Assembly: GCA_049509675.1 (NCBI GenBank)
Contig: JBEKZQ010000225.1
Location: forward strand, 1-13,564
DNA from: JBEKZQ01 sp049509675
GTDB lineage: Bacteria; Planctomycetota; Planctomycetia; Pirellulales; Thermoguttaceae
DNA: 13,564 bases
Direction of reading: 5' to 3'
Shown here: one piece after another, positions 5,840 through 13,564 of the stretch
Numbering within the stretch: the first letter of the stretch is position 1
How the letters are laid out: each line of letters starts with the position of its first letter
Notes under the pieces: model-generated
Seen by the model: the letters and a program-made list of their open reading frames with translations, nothing else
Told to the model about the DNA's origin: nothing
Databases searched by the model: none
Translations under genes and position numbers: made by a program

Positions 5840-5868
5840 ATCATAGCAGGTGGTGATCTCGAAAGCAA
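5840..5868 (-). promoter_or_regulatory. candidate promoter of the Tat isomerase gene
   Basis: On the minus strand TTGCTT (5868-5863), a 17-base spacer and TATGAT (5845-5840) line up, and TGC just before the -10 makes it an extended -10 promoter. The start would be near 5833, giving a leader of about 75 bases. The -35 box is only partial (TTG). Confidence 0.5.
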
Positions 5869-5955
5869 AGCAGTTTGGTTTGCCGCCGGGAGCACCGCGC
5901 CGTTCTCGACTCTAAGGATCGGCAACACAATAACCGTCCTGTTCTGGAAAGTAGT

Positions 5956-5979
5956 CATCACGCGGAGCGTGATGAGTAC
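5956..5979 (-). repeat. third copy of the GTACTC hairpin repeat
   Basis: On the minus strand it reads GTACTC, ATCACGC, loop TCC, GCGTGATG. It is the same unit as the two at 3098-3150. Against the nearest copy it differs at one stem pair (A-T in place of T-A), again a compensating change. With flanking bases the stem extends to 9 bp (5955-5963 with 5967-5975). Confidence 0.8.
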
Positions 5980-6159
5980 GATTGTTTGCGACACTTATTG
6001 ACTTGCCGATCCCACGAACATCTTCGCCGGCCGGCATGTCGGCTTCATGAACAGCGGCGTCTTTGGGCCATGCGGCGGCAGCAGTAGCCGCCGACCCATC
6101 CCGAGAGGGTAATTCTCCCAAATCTGCGGATTTCTTCCCGACTCCCCCCGCCTGGTGGA

Positions 6160-6188
6160 TTGACTTTTTCGGAGCCCCAGGTCATGCT
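6160..6188 (+). promoter_or_regulatory. weak candidate promoter of the giant repeat-protein gene
   Basis: TTGACT (6160-6165) matches the -35 consensus well and is followed at 17 bases by CATGCT, which matches the -10 consensus at only three of six positions. No better pair was found within 120 bases of the start codon. Confidence 0.25.
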
Positions 6189-6278
6189 CATGGGAGCGCC
6201 TTTTGGCGGGGTTCTGTAGCGATAAGGAGGGTTGTACCGCCAGTTTCGGGTCAAACCCTAACAGCCGAGGAGTACACC

Positions 6279-9200
6279 ATGTTCCGAAATTGGTGGAGAC
6301 CGTTCGCCCGCCGGGGGTCCGGCGCGCATAACTCGGAGCGCAGGCCTCCGGCCGTTCGTCCGCGGCTGGCGCACCGCCCGCCGTGGATCGCGCGCGCCTG
6401 CGGACTGTTGTTCGAACCACTTGAGGAAAGGGTGTTGCTGTCCGTGGCGCCCGACCTGACCGTGGTCGGCGCCAACCTCGGGTTCAACACCGCCGTCGTA
6501 GGCAATGACTTCAAGCTGCCGGTCACCTGGACGGTGAAGAACCAGGGCAACTATGCGCCGGCGCAGAATTGGTCGGATTCATTCTATCTCTCGGGCAAGA
6601 ACACGTACGACAGCAGCGCTCAGCTTGTCGCCGCGGTGTCCCGCGATGATTCGCTCCCCTTGGCCATCGGCGGCGCCTATAGCTCGTCCACGACCTTGAC
6701 CATCCCCAACACCGCCTTGCAGGGCCAGCAGTACTTGTTGGTGGTTACCGATCCGGGCAACACGATCAACGAATCCAATACCGCCAACAACACTTTCCCG
6801 CTGCCGATCACCCTTTCCCAACCGAGCGTGGATCTGGCGGTATCCGGCGCGTCGGCGTCGTCGACCAACCTGGTCGCCGGGGACGGCGCCACGGTGTCCG
6901 TTTCCTGGACGGTCAGCAACCACGGCAACGACACCGCCCAGGCAACGTGGTCCGACGGCATCTATCTGTCGAGCAAGACGACTTACGACACATCCGCCGT
7001 GGCCCTGGGCGATTTTCATGCTCCGCACACACTGGCCGCCGGCGGCAATTATAGCCAGACGCAAACGGTGACGATCCCGAACACGACGCTGCTGGGCAAC
7101 AACGAGAACATTCTCATCGTGGCCAACGACCAGGGGGACCAGGGGGAGAACAGCACGGCCGGGGGGACGGCGGCAATTGGCAATATCAGCGTCAGCCGGG
7201 CCCAGAACGTGGACCTGGAAGTGGTGCCCGGCTCGGTGACGGCCCCAGCCTCGGCAACGCTGGGCCAGAGCATCAACGTGTCCTGGACGGTGAAGAACAT
7301 CGGGTCAGCCGCCGCCGGCGCCGTCTGGACGGACATCGTTTACGCCTCGCCGACAGCCGCCTACAACTCAGCAACGGCCACGTCGCTGCATAGCTTCGGG
7401 GCGCCGTCAACGCTGGCGGCCGGGGCAAGCTACGCGCAGACGCAATCGGTCCTCCTGCCCGCCGCCGCCGCCGGCGATGGCTTCATTCTGGTTCGAACCA
7501 ACGCCGCCGGCGACCAGGCCGAAAGCGATGCGGCCAACGACACGAACAACGTGGCCGCCTCGACCGCCATTACCCTGGGCGAACCGACCCTGCCGACCCT
7601 GGCCATCACCTCGTTCACGGCGCCGGCCAACGCCAACCTTGGCGACGCCGTCACGCTCAACTGGTCGGTGAAGAATACGAGCTCGGTGGCTACCGCCGCC
7701 TCCTGGTCGGATGACGTGTACGTCTCGGACAAGTCGGTTTTCGACACCACGGCCCAGTACCTGACGTCATTTCAGGTGCCGCTGGCGGGGTCGCTGGCGG
7801 GCGGGGCGAGCTACAATCAGAGCGAGCAGTTCACCCTGCCCTATACGCCGACGGGGAGTCGTTACTTGTTCCTGGTAGCCGATGCGGGCGGCGCCCAGCC
7901 GGTGTCCAACAGCGGGCCGATCGCGGCATCGTCGCAGATCACGCTCGCGGCGCCGGACCTGACGGTGACGCTCAACGCGCCGCCGACCGCGGCCGTTCTG
8001 GGCCAGGCGTTCAACTTGTCCTGGACGGTGACGAACACCAGCAGCGTCGCCGCCAACGCCAGTTGGGAAGACGCGGTCTTCATTTCCAGTTCCGCCAACT
8101 TCGATGCGGCCACGGCCACCCCGCTCACGCCCCTGATTTCGGGCAACGCCTCCGGTGGCAACGCGGAGGATCCGTACGGGATTGCAGCCCCTTCCAGCCT
8201 CGCCGCGGGCGGCAGCTACACCCGCGCCGTCGGGGTCTCGCTCCCGAGCATGCCTGCGGGCAACTACTACCTCTTCGTCGTCGCCGACCGCGAAAACGAA
8301 CAGGGCAAGGTCAACGAGTCCATCGACAACGTGGTGATGCAACCGATCGCCGTCACCGGGCCCGACCTGACCGTGCAGATCGACAGCGCCCCGAGCGCGG
8401 CGGTGGCCGGCAACGGCCAGTCGGTCACGGTTTCCTGGACGGTCACGAACCATTCCGCGGCGGATACGGTCCACTCCTGGACCGACGGGATCTACCTTTC
8501 CAATTCGTCAACGCTGAACCTCAACGACTCGAGCAGTTACTGGAGCCTGGGCTCGTTCTCGGAGCCTGTCACGGGACCGATGAACGCCGGCGCCAGTTAT
8601 ACAAACTCGCAGACGGTCACCATTCCCAATGTCTTGACCGCCGGGACCTATCACCTCTTTGTTGTCACCAACACCTTCGGGTATATCGGTCCTGTTCCCC
8701 AGGCGGAAACGGACCTGACCAACGACATCGCTTCGGCGGCGATCAGCCTGACCCTTCCCGACGTGACTTTGGCCGTCCAGAGCGTGTCGCCGAACACCTT
8801 TGTCGCAGGCGGTTACGTGTCGTTGAGTTGGACGGTCAAGAACCAGGGTACGGACACCGCCGGGGGCTTCTGGACGGACTCCGTCTACCTGTCGAGCAAG
8901 CCAACGCTGGACAGCTCGGCCACCTTGCTCGCCAGCTACAACTACAACGGCACGGCCAATCCCGTGGCGGGCAACGGCGGCAGCTATACCGACACCGACA
9001 GCGTCACCATCCCGTCCCAGACCCCGGCGGGCACGATGTATCTGCTCATTGTTCCCGACAGCGACAGCGGCCAGTCCGCCAGCACCAGCGTGTTTTCGCA
9101 GCAGATCAGCGTGACGGTTCCCGACGTGAAGCTGGCTACGGCGATCACCAGTTCGCCGGCCAGTGGCGTCCTCGGGCAGCCCAGCTCTCTTTCCTGGACG

Positions 9201-12200
9201 GTCACGAACAATGGCACGGCCACGACGAGCATCAATTACTGGGAAGACGAGGTGTACCTGTCGCCATCGCCGAGCTACGGTTCCTCGGCGGTGTATGTCG
9301 GTGGCTACGAGCCATCCATCTCGGGTTCTCCCGCGGTACTGCCGCTGGGCCCCGGCAACAGTTACTCCACGACCCAGCAGTTCACGGTGCCGGCCACTCT
9401 CACTCCGGGAAACTACTTCGTGTTGGTCCGGGCGGACGACCCGACTTTCTATGATTATCAGCCACAGTCCGACGCCTCCCAGAGCGTGGCTTCCGCAGCG
9501 ATTGTTTTGACGGCCGGCGCCAGCGGCGGCGGGGGCGGTGGCGGTGGCAACAGCGGCAACAGCGTCAGCAACTTGGACCTGGTTGTCTCGGCGGCAACCG
9601 CTCCCCCTACCGTCGCGATTGGCAGCACGATTCCCGTGTCGTTCACCGTCGCGAATCAGGGCACCGATGCCACCAGCCAGTCCTGGACGGACGCGGTCTA
9701 TCTGTCGAACTCGCCCATCCTCAACACGAACTACGCGCGGGAACTTTATTCGTTCTCGAACCAGTCGGCGCTCAACGGCGGGGCCAGCTATACCGCCAAC
9801 GACAGCATGACGCTGTACAGCTACGACACGGGATACACCCTGGGCAAGTGTTACCTGGTGTTCGTCGCCAACGCCTACGGAAGCCAGTCGGAAGTCAACA
9901 GCAGCAACAATTCCTTCGCGGTGCCGATCACCCTCACGTCCCCAAGCCTGGCGGTGACGAGCGCGAGCTTTAGCGGCAGCGGCGTCGAGGGGAGCAGCGT
10001 GCGGGTCTCCTACACGGTCACCAACCAGGGCGGCGCGGCCGCCAAGGGATATTGGTACGACTACGTTTATCTCTCCGATACGCCCGCCTTCGACGCGTCC
10101 ACGGCCCTGGAGCTTGGCAGCTTCTACGAGTCCCCGGCATCGGGTGTGCCGGTCCAAGGCATCTATTCCAATAACTACACAGTAACCCTGCCCGGGTGGG
10201 CTACCGGGAATCGCTATCTGTTGGTCGTTGCCGACGGCTACACCCGCGTCGACGTGCCCGCCATCAGCGTCAGCAACGTCGCCGCCATGCCCATCACGTT
10301 GACGGCGCCGAACCTGGCCATCTCCGGCGTGTCCGTGGCGCCGAGCACGGTCGAAGCCAACAATAACGCCACGCTCAACTTGAGTTGGACGGTGACCAAC
10401 ACGAGCGCCGTCAACACCGGCAGCAACTGGACGGACGCGGTCTACCTGTCGCCGACGCCGGTATTCAACAGCAGCACGGCCACGGAAGTTACGACGTCGC
10501 CGAGTCAGAGCGATCTGGCCGCGGGAGCGTCTTATACCACCACTCTGACCAACGTGGCCGTTCCCAGCGTTGCCCCCGGGACCTATTACGTCTTTTTCGC
10601 CACCAACATCGATTATGCCGTTTACAACTACTCGGAGGTCTCCCAGCCGGAGTCCGATCCGACCGACAACATCCTGATGGCCGCCGCTCCCATCACGCTG
10701 ACCGCGCCCGGCGTGGTGCTGCAAGCGAGCAACGTCGCGGTGGGCAAGAACTCGCTGGGCCTGGGTCAATCAACGACCGTTTCGTTCCAGGTGAGCAATG
10801 TGGGCAGCGAGACGGCCCAGACAAGTTGGTCCGACGTGGTCTACTTGTCCAGCAAGTCGACGTTCGATAACACGGCTGACTGGCTTACGTCCTTGTCGAG
10901 CAAGAGCCCCTTAGCCGGTGGCGGCGCCTACTACACGCAGTCCACCAGCATTACGATTCCCAGTTGGCTGACCACCTTCGGCACATACTACTTGTTCTGC
11001 GTGGCCAACGAAGGCCAGACTCAGGGCGAGTTGAATTACGGCGGCGACGTCTCGGCGCCCATCCCGATCACGGTGGGCGCCCCCGAGTTGCAAATGAGCG
11101 TCGTCACGTCGCCGGCAAGCGCCAAGCTGAACGACACCGTTTCGGTTTCGTGGACGGTGAGCAACATCAGCAGCCAATTTGCCGTCAACGCCAGTTATTG
11201 GTACGACGACGTGTACCTGTCGAACACGGCGACGCTGAATACGAGCACCGCCCATCGACTGCTCAACCAGTATGTCTGGGGTAAGTCGCCTTTGGCCGCC
11301 GGGGGCAGCTACAACGAGACGGCCAACATCAGCTTCCCCAACGGTTCCACCGGCCCGATGTACCTGATCTTCGTCGCCGACGCCAACGATTACGTGGTGC
11401 AGACGACGCGGGCCAACGACATCGTGGCGCTGCCCATCACGCTCACGGCGCCGAACGTGGATTTGCAGCTCACCTCGGCCTCGGCCACCCCCACGGTCAA
11501 CGTCAACAGTTATATCGGCGTCTCCTGGTCGGTCACGAACGCCGGCACCGACCCGGCCAACGGGTCCTGGACTGACGAAGTCTACCTGTCGAGCAAGAGC
11601 ACGTTCGATTCCACCGCCCAGGCTTATGCCGGCTATGGCGAGCCCTGGGGGATGGCGTCCTTGCCGGCCGGCGCCGGTTACCAGATGAACTGGCCTTCCG
11701 TGATTTGGATCCCGTCCACCTTCACCCCCGGCACGTATTACGTGTTCGTGGTGGTTGACAATGGCAACTACCAGAGCGTGACGAAACCTGCCGACGGCAT
11801 CTCGGCGGCATTACCGGTCATCGTGACCGGGCTTCAGCCGCACCTGGAGGTGACCGCCGTTAGCGCCCCGGCTGCCGGGGTGGACGGCGCGACGATCCCG
11901 GTCACGTGGACCGTGGAGAACGCCGGCAACAGCTCGACGTCGAATTCGTCCTGGTACGATTACGTGTACGCCTCCAGCAGTCCCACGTTCGACAATAGCG
12001 CGCAAGTCCTGGGGGAGTTTTACGAGAGCCGCAACCTGGCCGCCGGCACCGGCCAGTACACCGACACCGAGACCGTGTCGCTCCGCGGAACTTCTCTCAC
12101 CGGCCCCGCCTATATCATCGTCGTCGCCGACGAATCCAACAGCCTGGCGGAGAGCAACACCAGCGGCAACAGCAACGCCTCCGGCCCGATCACGCTGTCG

Positions 12201-13564
12201 GCGCCGGCGCTGGCGATCAGCGATGCGACCGCGCCGACTGCGGGCGTGGCCGGCGGCAGCATCCCCATCTCCTGGACCGTGACGAACACCAGTTCCGTGA
12301 GTGCTTCCACGCAATGGTACGACTACATCTACGTCTCGCCGGACAACGTCTACGACAATAATGCCCGGTACGTCGCCTCCTTTGCCGCTCCGACCATCCC
12401 CCTGGCCGCGCAGGGCAGTTACACGCAGAACCAGAACGTCACGCTGCCGGGGACCTACCTCGGGTCGGGATACCTGCTGTTCCTCGTCGACGAGAACAGC
12501 TACCAGCCGCAAACCAATGCCGCCAACAACGTCGCAGCGGTGCCGATCGACATCAGCGCCGCCGACCTGACGGTGTCATCGGTCACGGCGCCGGCCAGCG
12601 CCAGCCTGGGCCAGCCGTTGACCGTAAGTTGGACGGTGAAGAACATCGGCACGAGCCCGGCCGATCAGCCCTGGTACGACGGCGTCTATTACTCCACGAA
12701 GAACACCTTCGACAGCTCGGCCGTGTTCCTGAAGAGCGTTCCGGCCGGCAGCAATTCGCCTCTGGCGGCGGGCGGCAGCTACACCCAGAGCGCGCAGGTG
12801 ACGCTGCCGTCCCTGGCCGTCGGCACCTACTACTTGCTCGTCTACGCCAATGTCTACAACCAGCAGGCGGAAACCAACAAGAACAACAACACGGCGGCCT
12901 CGGCCGCCGTCGCGGTGAACGGCGCCGACCTGACCGTGTCATCGGTCACGGCGCCGGCCAACGCCAGCCTGGGCCAGCCGACGACCGTAACCTGGACGGT
13001 GCAGAACATTGGCTTGAGCTCGGCCGATCAGCCCTGGAGCGACGGCGTCTATTACTCCGCGAAGAGCACCTTCGACAACTCGGCCGTGTTCCTGACGAGC
13101 GTTCCGGCCGGCAGCAATTCGCCTTTGGCGGCGGGCGGCAGCTACACGCAGAGCGCGCAGGTGACCCTGCCGTCCCTGGCCGTCGGCACCTACTATTTCT
13201 TCGTCTCCACCGATGTCTACCACCAGCAGCCGGAAACCAACGAGAACAACAACACGGCCGGCTCGGCCGCCGTCGCGGTGAACGGCGCCGACTTGACCGT
13301 GTCATCGGTCACGGCGCCGGCCAGCGCCAGCCTGGGCCAGCCGGTCACGGTGAATTGGACGGTGGAGAACATCGGCTCCGGCCCGGCCGGTCAGTCGTGG
13401 ACCGACGGCGTCTACTACTCCACGAAGAGCACCTTCGACAACTCGGCAGTCTTCCTGACGAACGTTCCGGCCGGCAGCAATTCGCCTCTGGCGGCGGGCG
13501 GCAGCTACACGCAGAGCGCGCAGGTGACCCTGCCGTCCCTGGCCGTCGGCAGCTACTACTTCCT
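6279..13564 (+). CDS. giant surface protein with LEPR-XLL-type N-terminus and at least 19 CARDB-like repeats (3' truncated)
   Basis: ATG 6279 follows GAGGAG (6267-6272) by six bases. I read the frame codon by codon to the window end: 2428 codons with no stop. Residues 1-44 are basic (MFRNWWRPFARR...). FEPLEERVLLS at 45-55 is the planctomycete LEPR-XLL-type motif found at the start of many large exported proteins. From residue 59 on, 19 repeats follow the pattern DLxVxxVxxP, SWTVxNxG, WxDxVYLS, FDxSA, LAAGxSYTQ, VTLP, GxYYLxVxAD and NN, matching CARDB-type Ig-like adhesion domains. The last repeat is cut by the window edge. Two cysteines occur in the repeats (codons near 9847 and 10996). A Gly8 linker (9525-9548) sits between repeats 8 and 9. 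Likely an extracellular adhesin or scaffold; ligand unknown. Long antisense frames across it are by-products of its codon use. Confidence 0.9.
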   Translation, partial: MFRNWWRPFARRGSGAHNSERRPPAVRPRLAHRPPWIARACGLLFEPLEERVLLSVAPDLTVVGANLGFNTAVVGNDFKLPVTWTVKNQGNYAPAQNWSDSFYLSGKNTYDSSAQLVAAVSRDDSLPLAIGGAYSSSTTLTIPNTALQGQQYLLVVTDPGNTINESNTANNTFPLPITLSQPSVDLAVSGASASSTNLVAGDGATVSVSWTVSNHGNDTAQATWSDGIYLSSKTTYDTSAVALGDFHAPHTLAAGGNYSQTQTVTIPNTTLLGNNENILIVANDQGDQGENSTAGGTAAIGNISVSRAQNVDLEVVPGSVTAPASATLGQSINVSWTVKNIGSAAAGAVWTDIVYASPTAAYNSATATSLHSFGAPSTLAAGASYAQTQSVLLPAAAAGDGFILVRTNAAGDQAESDAANDTNNVAASTAITLGEPTLPTLAITSFTAPANANLGDAVTLNWSVKNTSSVATAASWSDDVYVSDKSVFDTTAQYLTSFQVPLAGSLAGGASYNQSEQFTLPYTPTGSRYLFLVADAGGAQPVSNSGPIAASSQITLAAPDLTVTLNAPPTAAVLGQAFNLSWTVTNTSSVAANASWEDAVFISSSANFDAATATPLTPLISGNASGGNAEDPYGIAAPSSLAAGGSYTRAVGVSLPSMPAGNYYLFVVADRENEQGKVNESIDNVVMQPIAVTGPDLTVQIDSAPSAAVAGNGQSVTVSWTVTNHSAADTVHSWTDGIYLSNSSTLNLNDSSSYWSLGSFSEPVTGPMNAGASYTNSQTVTIPNVLTAGTYHLFVVTNTFGYIGPVPQAETDLTNDIASAAISLTLPDVTLAVQSVSPNTFVAGGYVSLSWTVKNQGTDTAGGFWTDSVYLSSKPTLDSSATLLASYNYNGTANPVAGNGGSYTDTDSVTIPSQTPAGTMYLLIVPDSDSGQSASTSVFSQQISVTVPDVKLATAITSSPASGVLGQPSSLSWTVTNNGTATTSINYWEDEVYLSPSPSYGSSAVYVGGYEPSISGSPAVLPLGPGNSYSTTQQFTVPATLTPGNYFVLVRADDPTFYDYQPQSDASQSVASAAIVLTAGASGGGGGGGGNSGNSVSNLDLVVSAATAPPTVAIGSTIPVSFTVANQGTDATSQSWTDAVYLSNSPILNTNYARELYSFSNQSALNGGASYTANDSMTLYSYDTGYTLGKCYLVFVANAYGSQSEVNSSNNSFAVPITLTSPSLAVTSASFSGSGVEGSSVRVSYTVTNQGGAAAKGYWYDYVYLSDTPAFDASTALELGSFYESPASGVPVQGIYSNNYTVTLPGWATGNRYLLVVADGYTRVDVPAISVSNVAAMPITLTAPNLAISGVSVAPSTVEANNNATLNLSWTVTNTSAVNTGSNWTDAVYLSPTPVFNSSTATEVTTSPSQSDLAAGASYTTTLTNVAVPSVAPGTYYVFFATNIDYAVYNYSEVSQPESDPTDNILMAAAPITLTAPGVVLQASNVAVGKNSLGLGQSTTVSFQVSNVGSETAQTSWSDVVYLSSKSTFDNTADWLTSLSSKSPLAGGGAYYTQSTSITIPSWLTTFGTYYLFCVANEGQTQGELNYGGDVSAPIPITVGAPELQMSVVTSPASAKLNDTVSVSWTVSNISSQFAVNASYWYDDVYLSNTATLNTSTAHRLLNQYVWGKSPLAAGGSYNETANISFPNGSTGPMYLIFVADANDYVVQTTRANDIVALPITLTAPNVDLQLTSASATPTVNVNSYIGVSWSVTNAGTDPANGSWTDEVYLSSKSTFDSTAQAYAGYGEPWGMASLPAGAGYQMNWPSVIWIPSTFTPGTYYVFVVVDNGNYQSVTKPADGISAALPVIVTGLQPHLEVTAVSAPAAGVDGATIPVTWTVENAGNSSTSNSSWYDYVYASSSPTFDNSAQVLGEFYESRNLAAGTGQYTDTETVSLRGTSLTGPAYIIVVADESNSLAESNTSGNSNASGPITLSAPALAISDATAPTAGVAGGSIPISWTVTNTSSVSASTQWYDYIYVSPDNVYDNNARYVASFAAPTIPLAAQGSYTQNQNVTLPGTYLGSGYLLFLVDENSYQPQTNAANNVAAVPIDISAADLTVSSVTAPASASLGQPLTVSWTVKNIGTSPADQPWYDGVYYSTKNTFDSSAVFLKSVPAGSNSPLAAGGSYTQSAQVTLPSLAVGTYYLLVYANVYNQQAETNKNNNTAASAAVAVNGADLTVSSVTAPANASLGQPTTVTWTVQNIGLSSADQPWSDGVYYSAKSTFDNSAVFLTSVPAGSNSPLAAGGSYTQSAQVTLPSLAVGTYYFFVSTDVYHQQPETNENNNTAGSAAVAVNGADLTVSSVTAPASASLGQPVTVNWTVENIGSGPAGQSWTDGVYYSTKSTFDNSAVFLTNVPAGSNSPLAAGGSYTQSAQVTLPSLAVGSYYF
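6453..13564 (+). repeat. array of 19 divergent CARDB-like repeat units
   Basis: The core WTV aromatic residue of each unit lies at 6528, 6906, 7284, 7662, 8022, 8436, 8829, 9195, 9642, 10011, 10386, 10785, 11151, 11526, 11907, 12273, 12630, 12993 and 13356. Spacing runs from 357 to 447 bases. The core residue is Trp in 16 units, Phe in units 9 and 12 and Tyr in unit 10. Unit 9 is preceded by the Gly8 linker, which accounts for the longest gap (447). Confidence 0.9.
12564..13564 (+). repeat. near-identical 363-bp tandem repeats at the window end
   Basis: Units starting at 12564, 12927 and 13290 are exactly 363 bases (121 codons) apart. By hand count units 17 and 18 differ at 31 of 363 positions, and units 18 and 19 at 27 of the 275 visible positions, so about 90% identity. 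The other units are much more divergent. Confidence 0.9.

Larger units (their letters stand above)
5777..6278. other. divergent intergenic region between isomerase and giant repeat protein
   Basis: Apart from the isomerase promoter and the 5956-5979 hairpin repeat, I see no gene. A 7-bp hairpin CGGCGGC/GCCGCCG lies at 6073-6093. For the giant gene, TTGACT (6160-6165) followed after 17 bases by CATGCT (6183-6188) is a possible but weak promoter. A strong ribosome-binding-like AGGAGG occurs at 6225-6230 with no start codon at a workable distance. The actual start is at 6279. Confidence 0.5.

Noticed and set aside
4868..6001. 377-codon plus-strand frame opposite the isomerase gene
   Set aside because: The minus-strand protein has a Tat signal and conserved TIM-barrel residues; the plus frame has no motifs and runs through the isomerase promoter region.
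2700..6093. Multiple palindromes considered as a CRISPR array
   Set aside because: The repeats are not regularly spaced, differ in sequence, and lack uniform unique spacers or cas genes.
6004..6120. Possible C-terminal fragment of a DUF1559-type protein (FAGRHVGFMNSG)
   Set aside because: Only a few residues resemble that family and the following HxGGxN...ADGSV pattern is missing.
6225..6261. Short leader peptide after AGGAGG upstream of the giant gene (TTG at 6232 to TAA at 6261)
   Set aside because: The start codon would be only about one base from the ribosome binding site, too close for initiation.
8508..10769. 753-codon open frame on the minus strand opposite the giant repeat gene
   Set aside because: Its product is a compositionally biased run of Arg, Gly, Val, His and Asp with no domain. 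It arises because the sense repeats use codons whose complement lacks stops. Shorter minus-strand frames at 6579-7064, 7767-8474, 10911-11255 and 11811-12512 have the same origin.

Overview
The window looks like a piece of a planctomycete chromosome. This rests on the high GC content, a Ser/Thr kinase tail joined through one membrane helix to a beta-helix-like ectodomain, a PEP-CTERM surface protein, a giant repeat protein with the planctomycete LEPR-XLL-type N-terminus (FEPLEERVLLS), a Tat-type sugar isomerase, and many short palindromic repeats of the kind common in these genomes. The assignment is inferred from family knowledge; no rRNA or other marker is present.

Layout. 1-2049 (+): 3' part of a membrane Ser/Thr kinase gene. 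2053-2324: a tRNA-Val(TAC) gene with a near-consensus promoter, convergent with a tRNA-Arg(TCT) gene. 2325-3238: no intact gene, but a remnant of a sedolisin-like (S53) peptidase and then several palindromic repeats ending just before the next start codon. 3239-4268 (+): a SUMF1-like PEP-CTERM protein gene split into two frames by an exact 10-bp tandem duplication. 4269-4816: a dense palindrome region with a mirror-symmetric element, and an orphan autotransporter-type beta-strand repeat. 4817-5758 (-): a twin-arginine-exported xylose-isomerase-like TIM-barrel protein. 5759-6278: a divergent intergenic region. 6279-13564 (+): the 5' part of a giant gene, open for 2428 codons with no stop in the window, encoding 19 CARDB-like beta-sandwich repeats of about 125 residues.

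The genes do not form one pathway. The common theme is the cell envelope and surface: a transmembrane signalling kinase, an exosortase-type surface protein, a Tat-exported enzyme and a very large adhesin-like protein, among remnants of two other exported proteins. The most unusual structures are the repeats. One is a mirrored array of hairpins (4282-4500) whose stems vary with compensating changes while the loops stay constant. Another is a three-copy hairpin family with the same behaviour. The frameshifting duplication, the odd T-loop of tRNA-Val and the homogenised last repeats of the giant gene are separate points of interest.
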